From NCBI GenBank assembly GCA_044228245.1, contig JBGAVG010000001.1, positions 384,012 to 448,011 of the forward strand: DNA of 64,000 bases, in the 5' to 3' direction. The notes beneath the pieces were generated by a model. It saw only the letters and a list, made by a program, of their open reading frames with translations. It had not been told where the DNA came from and made no database searches. The stretch's first letter is position 1. The number at the start of each line of letters is the position of its first letter. Below are positions 16,511 through 23,290 of the stretch, one piece after another. The translations under genes were made by a program, and so were the position numbers. Source of the DNA: Methylotenera_A sp044228245. Lineage in GTDB: Bacteria; Pseudomonadota; Gammaproteobacteria; Burkholderiales; Methylophilaceae.

Positions 16511-18175
16511 TTAAAGCGCACTTGACGGTATGGTGTTGGCTGTAAATGTTAAATTCTGTCTCAATACATCTTTTTTGGCTTCACACGTCTTTGAATTCAG
16601 CTCAAACGCCACAAGTAAGGTACAGAACACATCATCATGACTCAGCGGATAATCCTTGTAGGGCATGAGTTGGTCTAGTTTGTAATCAAAATGCTTGCCC
16701 ATCCATACAATTGCAGGAACGTGGGTTTGCTCTTTAGGTGCGATCATATACGGGGCCGCATGCAAGTAAAAACCATGTTCGCCCAACGACTCACCGTGGT
16801 CACTTACATACAACATTGCGGTTGCATAATCCCCATCGTATTTCTTTAAAAAGTTAATCGTTTCAGACAAAAAATAATCCGTATACAAAATTGCGTTATC
16901 GTAGCTGTTATCGATCTCTTCTTGGCTGCAATCCCGCAACTCACCTGTCATGCACATGGGCTTAAACCGCTCAAATTCTTTAGGGTATCTTCTGTAATAT
17001 TCTGGCCCATGATTACCCATTTGGTGTAACACAATCAGAATATCTTTACCTTTTCTGGATTGAATATACTTATCTAAGCCACTTAGCATGCCTATATCTC
17101 TGCACTCCCCAGCACATTCTGGATTTAATGTCGGACTCTTAAAGTCTTCATATTTCATACGGGTAGCCACGCCTTTTGAATCAGAATTATTATCCCGCCA
17201 TAAAATTTCTACACCGTTATCAGCCAGCACATCCAAGGCATTTTCTTGATTCAAGGCATTTTCTTTATCATACTTAGCGCGCGGCAAAGCAGAAAACATG
17301 CAGGGCACAGATACCCCTGTTGATGTGCCACATGAGCTGACATTGCTCAAGCTAATGACTTCCTGCTTGGCTAGTAAGGGATTGGTTTCTCTATGATATC
17401 CATTGAGCGAGAAGCGATCGGCCCGCGCGGTTTCACCCACCACAAGTATCACCAATTCGGCTTTTGTATTTGGCCCGACAAATACAGCATCTTGGGCAAT
17501 GGCATGCAATGGCCCGACTTTTGCGATACTTAATTGCTGAGTAATGTATTTAATAACTGAATAGATTGAGTAGGTGGGGTTCGCATAAAAACGCGTGATT
17601 TTATGCTCGCGCCAAAACGATGCATAGCTTGCAGTAAATGGCACGACAAGCAAAACAATTGATAACACCAATATACCCAATACAGGCAATCTAGATTTGA
17701 ATTCCGAGCGTGTATTTTCACTTTTTGGGAAGTACTTAATCACCAGCCAGGCAGGGATAATGCCAAAAAATAAAGCTCTAAACAGCAAACCCAAACTTAG
17801 TACGCCGGCCAGTTCTTTTGAATCAGTGTGAATGATATTATCTATCATCACAATATCAACAATCACTTTATAGTGATCCATATAATAAGCAGCCAGCGCC
17901 ACAATTACCAAAAGTACGGCTAAAACCCAGCGTGTCGCTTTGCCATAGCAAATCGACAAAAAGAAAATTGCAGTCAATATGCTAAAAAATAAAGCCAAAG
18001 ATAATAAAAATGGCAAATTGTCCAACTGAAGCGGATAAATTTCTAGAATTCTGCTAAATAGCGCTAAATTACCTGTCAACATAATAAAAAGTGTCACCAG
18101 CAGAATGCCGCGCATTTGGTTGGATGATTGCCTAAAAGGCGAAACTAATTTCTGTAAAACATTAGCTAAAAACAT
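16511..18175 (-). CDS. Lipid A phosphoethanolamine transferase (EptA type)
   Basis: The 554-residue protein has five N-terminal transmembrane segments (about residues 20-180), then a periplasmic sulfatase-fold domain. It contains the nucleophile motif VVGETARADRFSLNGY, where the Thr accepts phosphoethanolamine. Metal and substrate blocks follow: SVPCMFSAL, the HQMGNHGPEYYRRYP region and YVSDHGESLGEHGFYLHAAPY. It would transfer phosphoethanolamine from phosphatidylethanolamine to lipid A phosphates, lowering surface charge and raising resistance to cationic peptides. It begins 2 bp after the PAP2 gene stop, so the two form one operon. Core- or other-LPS-specific EptB/EptC roles cannot be excluded. 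Confidence 0.9.
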   Translation of the reverse strand: MFLANVLQKLVSPFRQSSNQMRGILLVTLFIMLTGNLALFSRILEIYPLQLDNLPFLLSLALFFSILTAIFFLSICYGKATRWVLAVLLVIVALAAYYMDHYKVIVDIVMIDNIIHTDSKELAGVLSLGLLFRALFFGIIPAWLVIKYFPKSENTRSEFKSRLPVLGILVLSIVLLVVPFTASYASFWREHKITRFYANPTYSIYSVIKYITQQLSIAKVGPLHAIAQDAVFVGPNTKAELVILVVGETARADRFSLNGYHRETNPLLAKQEVISLSNVSSCGTSTGVSVPCMFSALPRAKYDKENALNQENALDVLADNGVEILWRDNNSDSKGVATRMKYEDFKSPTLNPECAGECRDIGMLSGLDKYIQSRKGKDILIVLHQMGNHGPEYYRRYPKEFERFKPMCMTGELRDCSQEEIDNSYDNAILYTDYFLSETINFLKKYDGDYATAMLYVSDHGESLGEHGFYLHAAPYMIAPKEQTHVPAIVWMGKHFDYKLDQLMPYKDYPLSHDDVFCTLLVAFELNSKTCEAKKDVLRQNLTFTANTIPSSAL

Positions 18176-18177
18176 AT

Positions 18178-18921
18178 TTAATTTTTCTCAATTACTTTTT
18201 TAATTACAAACAACACAAATAACACCATCCAAACCACCCAAGCTGACCACAAGTTATGCGACAAAAAATGTTCGCCCCGCATCATTTGTGCCCAGCCCAT
18301 GCTAAATCCCAAAACCAAAGCAAGCATCAACATTCCGACTGCGAACTTAGGTTTTTCATCACGAAATGCAAAACAGAACGCCATCAGCGCAAAACCGCCA
18401 CTGGCATGCCCTGCAGGAAAACAATGTCCAGCTGCAACGCCTTTAGGCAAATGCTCAAACAGGGCAAATAAAGGTAAATTACCGCCGTAAATGGTTAAAT
18501 CACTTGGGCAGGCATGCATACTGTCGCTTTTTAAAAATGAAACCACACTGGTAGAAACCACCATACCAATGAACGCCCAAATAAATTGTTTTTGATGGTT
18601 CCCAATAAATTTATTAAAAATAGATGCTCTGGAATCCGCATGGATATTGGCCTGCAAGCCCGCCAATAAAGAGGCTAGTGCGATAAATATCATGCAATAT
18701 TTCAAGCCTGAGTGCATGAAGTTTTCTAAAAAAGCTTGGTGCTTAAGCGGAAAACTTTGTGTGGCGACATCAAAATAAGGTGCGATTAAGAATCTGTCCA
18801 AACCAGTTGCTGGATAGATAAACATTAAAAAATAGGCACTAAACAATAGGCCAATAACATTTGGTAAATAAAAGTTTTTCCCGACATGTTGTAAGGTGAA
18901 GCTTTGATCAAACGAAGGCAT
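18178..18921 (-). CDS. PAP2-family membrane phosphatase
   Basis: The 247-residue protein has about six transmembrane segments and the PAP2 signature in three parts: a Lys near residue 130 (SFLKSDSMHACPSDL), CFPAGHASGG with the catalytic His, and RGEHFLSHNLWSA with the second Arg/His. It belongs with LpxE/LpxF/LpxT-type enzymes that remove or move phosphate on lipid A or undecaprenyl lipids. Co-transcription with an EptA-type transferase supports a lipid A role: dephosphorylation would provide or limit sites for phosphoethanolamine. A sigma-54-type promoter sits about 37 bp upstream of the ATG. The exact substrate is not evident. Confidence 0.85.
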   Translation of the reverse strand: MPSFDQSFTLQHVGKNFYLPNVIGLLFSAYFLMFIYPATGLDRFLIAPYFDVATQSFPLKHQAFLENFMHSGLKYCMIFIALASLLAGLQANIHADSRASIFNKFIGNHQKQFIWAFIGMVVSTSVVSFLKSDSMHACPSDLTIYGGNLPLFALFEHLPKGVAAGHCFPAGHASGGFALMAFCFAFRDEKPKFAVGMLMLALVLGFSMGWAQMMRGEHFLSHNLWSAWVVWMVLFVLFVIKKVIEKN

Positions 18922-18957
18922 TGACTAGTTTTTACAAATTTTAATTACAGATTTATT

Positions 18958-18973
18958 CGCAACTTCAATGCCA
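18958..18973 (-). promoter_or_regulatory. Sigma-54-type -24/-12 promoter for the PAP2-eptA operon
   Basis: Read on the minus strand, TGGCATTGAAGTTGCG matches the consensus TGGCAYRNNNNTTGCW at all but two of the twelve specified positions, with GG and GC at the required spacing. The expected start of transcription is about 12 bases beyond the GC, giving a leader of roughly 25 bases before the ATG at 18921. Confidence 0.6.
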
Positions 18974-19071
18974 ACTTGGAAAGTGATACTCTAAAATTTT
19001 ATAATTTACTGTTTTATATGGTTTTATTTAATTGATGAATGAAAAATCGACGATTATTACCACAAAATAAT

Positions 19072-19117
19072 CTGCAAATTTTGCACGGTCGTTATACTTT
19101 GTATGTATAAATTGCAG
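19072..19117. repeat. Interrupted inverted repeat in the divergent intergenic region (possible activator site)
   Basis: CTGCAAATT (19072-19080) and AAATTGCAG (19109-19117) form an inverted repeat with one mismatch. Inside them a second, perfect pair TTATAC/GTATAA lies at 19092-19097 and 19105-19110. The centre is about 100 bp upstream of the predicted start site of the plus-strand sigma-54 promoter and about 150 bp from the minus-strand one. That is the usual range for enhancer sites of NtrC-type activators. Function is inferred from position only. Confidence 0.35.
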
Positions 19118-19169
19118 GCTTTTGTATGCCACATTAAAATAAGTGATTGAATTATTTTAAGTATTTTTC

Positions 19170-19185
19170 TGGCATATTGATTGCA
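19170..19185 (+). promoter_or_regulatory. Sigma-54 -24/-12 promoter for the hemolysin-family/acyl-ligase/diiron/SDR operon
   Basis: TGGCATATTGATTGCA fits the sigma-54 consensus TGGCAYRNNNNTTGCW at every specified position, with GG at 19171-19172 and GC at 19183-19184. It lies 36 bp before the ATG at 19221, which leaves room for a start site near 19196 and a short leader with a GGA ribosome-binding site. Confidence 0.8.
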
Positions 19186-19220
19186 TATATCTGGACAGTA
19201 AAAACTATTTGGATGAAAAC

Positions 19221-19859
19221 ATGCTCAATTACCATATTCAACATCAACCCGTATACCGAGCTGAAGCGGCTTATCAACTAAGAGAATTTGTGAAAACCAA
19301 GCGCTATCAAATCAGCGAAATCACTGCAAGCACTGTAAATATTGGCGACCCGGCTCGTGCTGAGGTGGAAGCTTTTATCCATGCGGTTTTTAAGCGTGCT
19401 TATGATGCTGAAATCACACTTTTTATGCCGCATTTAGTGGCCCTGCGCGATCGCGATGGCATATTGATGGCTGCTTTTGGCTGGAAAAAAGCTGTTGATG
19501 GTCCGTTATTTTTGGAGCAGTACCTTGACGAGCCGATAGAGTCGCTCATTTCCAGGCGTCTGGACAAGCATATCACCCGCGATCAAATTACCAAGATCGG
19601 CAATCTGGCGGTGGCCAATCCGCGCAATGCGGGCGTGCTGATTGCACATGTCATTCAACATAGTTTAGATATTGGCATTGAATGGTGCGTAGCCACCGCG
19701 CACCACAGCTTGCAAAATGGGCTTATCAAGGGCGGAAGGGATGTATTCCCGCTGTTTCCAGCGGACAAATCCAGATTGCCGTTGGAAGAACAAGCCAAGT
19801 GGGGCAGTTATTATCAACATCAGCCACAAGTCATCGCCATACGCGGAATTGCTGCATAA
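19221..19859 (+). CDS. Thermostable-hemolysin-family protein
   Basis: The product has 212 residues and resembles the family named after the Vibrio thermostable hemolysin (delta-VPH). Typical blocks are RAEVEAFIHAVFKRAYDAEITLFMPHLVALRD, ILMAAFGWKKAVDGPLFLEQYLDEPIES and KIGNLAVANPRNAGVLIAHVIQHSLDIGIEWCVATAH. The name is historical. The fold seems related to GNAT/LuxI-type acyltransferases, which I recall rather than prove here, and a role as an acyl transfer enzyme suits the operon better than hemolysis. The ATG at 19221 follows GGA by 7 bases; an in-frame TTG at 19209 is less likely. It is the first gene of an operon with an acyl-AMP ligase, a diiron-type protein and an SDR. Confidence 0.8.
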   Translation: MLNYHIQHQPVYRAEAAYQLREFVKTKRYQISEITASTVNIGDPARAEVEAFIHAVFKRAYDAEITLFMPHLVALRDRDGILMAAFGWKKAVDGPLFLEQYLDEPIESLISRRLDKHITRDQITKIGNLAVANPRNAGVLIAHVIQHSLDIGIEWCVATAHHSLQNGLIKGGRDVFPLFPADKSRLPLEEQAKWGSYYQHQPQVIAIRGIAA

Positions 19860-19889
19860 TACAGTTTTGTCTAACCGTAGTTGCCAGTG

Positions 19890-21371
19890 ATGCTCATTGA
19901 GACTGTTGCGAAATATGCGCGTGAAAGGCGCATGGATATTGCCTTGCGGGGCACAGACATTTCGCTTGATTATCAGGATTTTTTTGCAGAAATTACCCGA
20001 TTACGAGCGCGCTTCTGCCAATATAACAAGCCCGCCACACTCGCAATTGCGATGGAAAATCATCCGGCCTGGGTGATTGCCGATTTGACGACAATGGCAT
20101 GCAATATTCCCCTGGTGCCGTTACCGCTTTTCTTTTCTTCATCGCAACTGCTGCATGCAATTACAGATGCAGGTGTAAACACGCTCATCACGGATAATCC
20201 CCAGCATTTTTCAACTATTTTGGACCATTTGATTGTTTCACAATCAACCTTGCAAATTGCCAACAAACCACTTACGCAATTCAACCTGTCGACTCAGTCA
20301 AAAAAACTTGCTAAAGATACTGCAAAAATCACCTACACCTCTGGCACCACAGGTCAGCCCAAAGGCGTGTGCTTAAGCATGGGCGCCATGTTGAACGTCG
20401 CCAATGCAATTAAAACGGCAACGCATCTAAGCGCCCGCGATCAGCATTGCTGTGTTTTGCCGCTTTCCACTTTATTGGAGAATGTCGCGGGGGTATATGC
20501 CTCGCTGCTTGCAGGTGCAACCATACACCTGCTGCCAGGCAGCGAGACCGGCCTAGAAGGCAGCACGCTGGATATCCGCAAACTGCATGCCGCGTTAACC
20601 CAAACCAAAGCAAGCACCGCCATTTTTATCCCCGAACTACTCAGCGCGCTGGTATCGGCTTGCGAAGCGGGTGCTGGCGCATTGCCGCATTTGCGCTTTC
20701 TGGCAGTAGGCGGCGCGCACGTTTCGACACAATTATTACAACGCGCAGCCAAACTAAAATTACCTGTATTCGAAGGCTACGGCCTATCGGAAAGCGCCTC
20801 GGTCGTCGCGCTGAATACCCAGCAAAACAATAAGGTCGGCAGCGTCGGCAAACCTTTGCCGCATATTTCAGTCCATTTTTCCGAGGACCATGAGATTCTG
20901 GTGAAAGGGGCTAATCTGTTAGATTATACGGGTGAAGGCATTATAGAAAAAGAAAACGGTTTTATTCACACCGGCGACATCGGCTATCTGGATGAAGATG
21001 GTTATTTATTTATTAATGGCCGCAAAAAGAATATTTTCATCACCTCGTTTGGCCGCAATGTATCCCCAGAATGGGTAGAACGCGAACTCACCAGCACGCC
21101 GCACATCGCGCAGGCCTGCTTGTTTGGTGAAGCAAAACCTTGGAATACAGTGTTAGTTACGCCAAAAGCTGATGTCACTGACGATGATATTAATGCTGCG
21201 GTTACAGCCATTAATCAGCATTTGCCCGATTATGCACGTGTTGGTAAATGGCTGCGCACAGAAACCCCTTTTAATGTTGCAAACAATCAGCTAACCCCCA
21301 ATGGCCGCTTAAAACGCGACATCATCTGGCAACATTATCAAAACAAAATTAACACACTTTATAAGGATTAA
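19890..21371 (+). CDS. AMP-binding acyl/aryl ligase
   Basis: The roughly 493-residue protein is an ANL-superfamily adenylating enzyme. It has the phosphate-binding loop YTSGTTGQPKGV, the aromatic-containing VFEGYGLSESASVV, the HTGDIGYLDEDGYLFINGRKKN hinge block and the C-terminal catalytic Lys in PNGRLKRD. It activates a carboxylic acid, probably a fatty acid given the long-chain acyl-CoA-synthetase-like blocks, for transfer to CoA, a carrier or an amine. No carrier protein gene is nearby. The ATG at 19890 is chosen over in-frame TTG and GTG codons just upstream; no good ribosome-binding site is visible, so translation may be coupled to the upstream gene, whose stop is 30 bp away. Confidence 0.9.
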   Translation: MLIETVAKYARERRMDIALRGTDISLDYQDFFAEITRLRARFCQYNKPATLAIAMENHPAWVIADLTTMACNIPLVPLPLFFSSSQLLHAITDAGVNTLITDNPQHFSTILDHLIVSQSTLQIANKPLTQFNLSTQSKKLAKDTAKITYTSGTTGQPKGVCLSMGAMLNVANAIKTATHLSARDQHCCVLPLSTLLENVAGVYASLLAGATIHLLPGSETGLEGSTLDIRKLHAALTQTKASTAIFIPELLSALVSACEAGAGALPHLRFLAVGGAHVSTQLLQRAAKLKLPVFEGYGLSESASVVALNTQQNNKVGSVGKPLPHISVHFSEDHEILVKGANLLDYTGEGIIEKENGFIHTGDIGYLDEDGYLFINGRKKNIFITSFGRNVSPEWVERELTSTPHIAQACLFGEAKPWNTVLVTPKADVTDDDINAAVTAINQHLPDYARVGKWLRTETPFNVANNQLTPNGRLKRDIIWQHYQNKINTLYKD

Positions 21372-21376
21372 TCCCG

Positions 21377-22051
21377 ATGGCATTTTATGACGAGCTCCTC
21401 AAAGCAACCGAAGCAGAACGCGAAGAACTATTGAGCCTGCCGCTGATTACACAGGGCGCTGAGGGCAGAATTTCGCTTGCGACTTATGTGGCTTTTTTAA
21501 CCCAAGCTTATCATCATGTGCAACACACCACGCCTTTGCTAATGACGTGCGGCGGTTGTCTTCCGGCCAAATACGAATGGCTGCGCACCGCGATTGGCGA
21601 ATATATCGAAGAAGAAATGGGGCACCAGGAATGGGTGCTGGATGACATCGCGACTTGTGGCGGTGATAAGGAAGCCGTTCGCCTAGGAAAATCACCTGCA
21701 GCCCAAGCCAGCCAGGCCACAGAGTTTATGGTGGCATACGCTTACGATATGATTCACCGTGTGAATCCCATCGGTTTTTTTGGCATGGTATTGGTGCTGG
21801 AAGGCACCAGTACAGCGGTTGCCACGCAAGCGGGTGAAAAACTGATGCAAAGCCTGAATTTGCCGAAAAAGGCTTTCAGTTATTTGTTGTCGCATGGCTC
21901 TCTAGATATTAGCCATGTGTCATTTTATGAAAGCCTGGTCAATCAGATTACCGATGCCGAAGACCAGGCGATGCTGATACATAGCGCCAAAAACTTCTAC
22001 AAGCTGTATGGTGATATATTCAGAGACATCGAAGCGCGCACCATGCATTAA
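21377..22051 (+). CDS. TenA/haem-oxygenase-like diiron oxidase family protein
   Basis: The 224-residue all-helical protein is of the TenA/THI-4 haem-oxygenase-like fold. The candidate metal ligands of the diiron subgroup are present: E80-x-x-H83 (EEEMGHQEW), E142 (VLVLEGTST), and H173, D177 and H180 (HGSLDISH). The ExxH...E...DxxH arrangement recalls the UndA-type enzymes that oxidise fatty acids. Thiamine-salvage TenA instead carries a catalytic Cys and is not expected beside an acyl ligase. It starts 5 bp after the ligase stop with AAGGA at 21363-21367. An oxidative step on an acyl substrate activated by the ligase is the best guess; the product is unknown. Confidence 0.8.
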   Translation: MAFYDELLKATEAEREELLSLPLITQGAEGRISLATYVAFLTQAYHHVQHTTPLLMTCGGCLPAKYEWLRTAIGEYIEEEMGHQEWVLDDIATCGGDKEAVRLGKSPAAQASQATEFMVAYAYDMIHRVNPIGFFGMVLVLEGTSTAVATQAGEKLMQSLNLPKKAFSYLLSHGSLDISHVSFYESLVNQITDAEDQAMLIHSAKNFYKLYGDIFRDIEARTMH

Positions 22052-22060
22052 GGAATCCAC

Positions 22061-22861
22061 ATGAATCTTGCTAATAAACGCATTTTACTCACCGGCGCGA
22101 CAGGTGGAATCGGCCAATACATCGCCATGTTATTAGCCGAAAAAGGCGCAGCATTAGCGCTGGCGGGACGCGACATATCAAAACTGGACGCGCTCAAAAG
22201 CCGTATCGAAAACGCGGGTGGTAAAGCGGTTTATATTCAGGCTGACTTTGATGTTGCGGGCACCGCCCAGCGCGTTGCCGATGAAGCCAAACAAAAATTG
22301 GGCGACATCGACATTCTGATCAACAACGCCGGTGTGCTGGATTTCATTCAGTTCCAAGACCAAAGTGAAGCGCGCATTTCGCAGATGATCAATACCAATG
22401 TCACCGCGCCCATCCAGCTCGCACGCGCCGTCATCCCCACTTTTTTAGCTAAAAACCAAGGGCACTTTTTGTTTATCGGCTCCATCTTCGGCTCGCTTGG
22501 CTTCCCGCACTTTTCGACCTACTGCGCCAGCAAATTCGCGGTGCATGGCTTTTCTCAAGCCTTACGTCGTGAGCTTGTTGATACCAATATCGGCGTGACT
22601 TACGTTGCACCACGCGGAATTAAAACGCCGATGAATGATAAGAAAACAATTGCCATGTGGGAAAAATCTGGAAATCAAATGGATGCACCGGAGGATGTCG
22701 CACAGATCGTCGTTAACGCATTGGAAAAAGAAAAACAGGAAGTCTTTATCGGGCAGCCGCAATCATTTTTCGCCTGGCTGAATGGTGTGCTGCCAAAAGC
22801 AGTGAATATGGGCCTGAAAAAACAAACGGCGCTTGCTGCGCCGTTTGCCAAACGAGATTAG
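22061..22861 (+). CDS. Short-chain dehydrogenase/reductase (fourth gene of the sigma-54 operon)
   Basis: The 266-residue classical SDR has the cofactor motif TGATGGIGQ (about residues 11-19), NNAG, an active-site Ser (FIGSIFGSLG) and YCASK (Tyr-x-x-x-Lys). A basic residue after the second beta strand (AGRDISK) suggests NADP(H). It starts 9 bp after the diiron-type gene with AAGGA. In this operon it would reduce or oxidise a keto/hydroxy group of the acyl product. The C-terminal tail FFAWLNGVLPKAVNMGLKKQ is a probable membrane-associated helix, common in SDRs acting on lipids. The last codons contain a hairpin that works as a terminator for the opposite strand. Confidence 0.88.
   Translation: MNLANKRILLTGATGGIGQYIAMLLAEKGAALALAGRDISKLDALKSRIENAGGKAVYIQADFDVAGTAQRVADEAKQKLGDIDILINNAGVLDFIQFQDQSEARISQMINTNVTAPIQLARAVIPTFLAKNQGHFLFIGSIFGSLGFPHFSTYCASKFAVHGFSQALRRELVDTNIGVTYVAPRGIKTPMNDKKTIAMWEKSGNQMDAPEDVAQIVVNALEKEKQEVFIGQPQSFFAWLNGVLPKAVNMGLKKQTALAAPFAKRD
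22817..22846 (-). terminator. Intrinsic terminator for the 46-codon gene, inside the SDR coding end
   Basis: Perfect 9-bp stem aaacggcgc/gcgccgttt (22824-22832 with 22838-22846) and a 5-base loop. Reading the minus strand, the stem is followed by G and six T (22822-22817). On the plus strand there is no T run, so it acts for minus-strand transcripts only. Confidence 0.65.
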
Positions 22862-23002
22862 CTATAAATAAAGCACAGCCGGAAAAACAGTCAAAGCAAA
22901 CACAAACACCAGCCACTCCATATTCCAGCGCTCAAGATGGCCTGTGAAATGAAGCGTAAGTACTGCAATAGCTAATGCGTAATAAATTGCAATAAGTACC
23001 AT
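22862..23002 (-). CDS. Small 46-residue two-helix membrane protein
   Basis: A short frame (47 codons with stop) begins at ATG 23002, with AGGG at a 6-base spacing upstream, and ends at TAG 22862-22864, one base beyond the SDR stop. The product has two hydrophobic segments, about residues 2-17 (VLIAIYYALAIAVLTL) and 31-46, joined by a short polar HFTGHLERWNMEW loop. It is followed on its own strand by an intrinsic terminator. I recognise no family. The good ribosome-binding site, membrane-helix composition and matching terminator support a real gene. Confidence 0.6.
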   Translation of the reverse strand: MVLIAIYYALAIAVLTLHFTGHLERWNMEWLVFVFALTVFPAVLYL

Positions 23003-23159
23003 AATTAACCCTATGCCGTATTTGTGTAATTAATGTATTTATAACATTTTTTATCAAAAATGCCTAAAATTTTACGATTTTTAAAGCCTGCATTTAGTGT
23101 ATCCCTCAAAATGGTTTCTTGCCTTTTAAGCCGTTTTCGCGTAAATTCAACATATTGCT

Positions 23160-23246
23160 AGGGGTCTGTTTTATCAAGCGTTTTTTCTTATAAAACAGTG
23201 AGAATCACCCTTTGAACCTGATGCGGGTCATGCCGCCGTAGGGAAT
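23160..23246 (+). ncRNA. Thiamine pyrophosphate (TPP, thi-box) riboswitch
   Basis: The aptamer is recognisable from ggggtctg at its 5' side, gtgagaatcaccctttgaa, cctgatgcgggtcatgccg and the 3' signature cgtagggaa. The GTGAGA/ACCCTTTGAACCTGAT core is the pyrimidine-sensing helix, and the CGTAGGGAA end belongs to the pyrophosphate side. It lies 45 bp before thiC and would turn down thiC expression when TPP is plentiful. Edges are approximate by a few bases. Confidence 0.95.
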
Positions 23247-23267
23247 GCAGATAATCTGCATCCTACG
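23237..23267 (+). promoter_or_regulatory. Riboswitch expression platform: alternative hairpin over the aptamer 3' strand
   Basis: cgtagg (23237-23242) pairs with cctacg (23262-23267), and atgcaga (23245-23251) with tctgcat (23255-23261), around a TAA loop and a 2-base bulge. The left arm uses the conserved CGTAGGGA strand of the aptamer, so this hairpin and the ligand-bound aptamer exclude each other. There is no long T run after it (only TTT). Control is therefore more likely on translation (AAGGA at 23278-23282) or through Rho. Confidence 0.65.
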
Positions 23268-23290
23268 TTTACACTGCAAGGATGCAACCC

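Noticed and set aside
21377..22051. Thiaminase II (TenA) for thiamine salvage, given nearby thiC
   Set aside because: The gene is in an acyl-ligase/SDR operon with its own sigma-54-type promoter, separated from thiC by an opposite-strand gene, and has diiron-type ligand residues.
23282..23290. Upstream in-frame ATG for thiC
   Set aside because: It overlaps the AAGGA ribosome-binding site that is well placed for the ATG at 23291.
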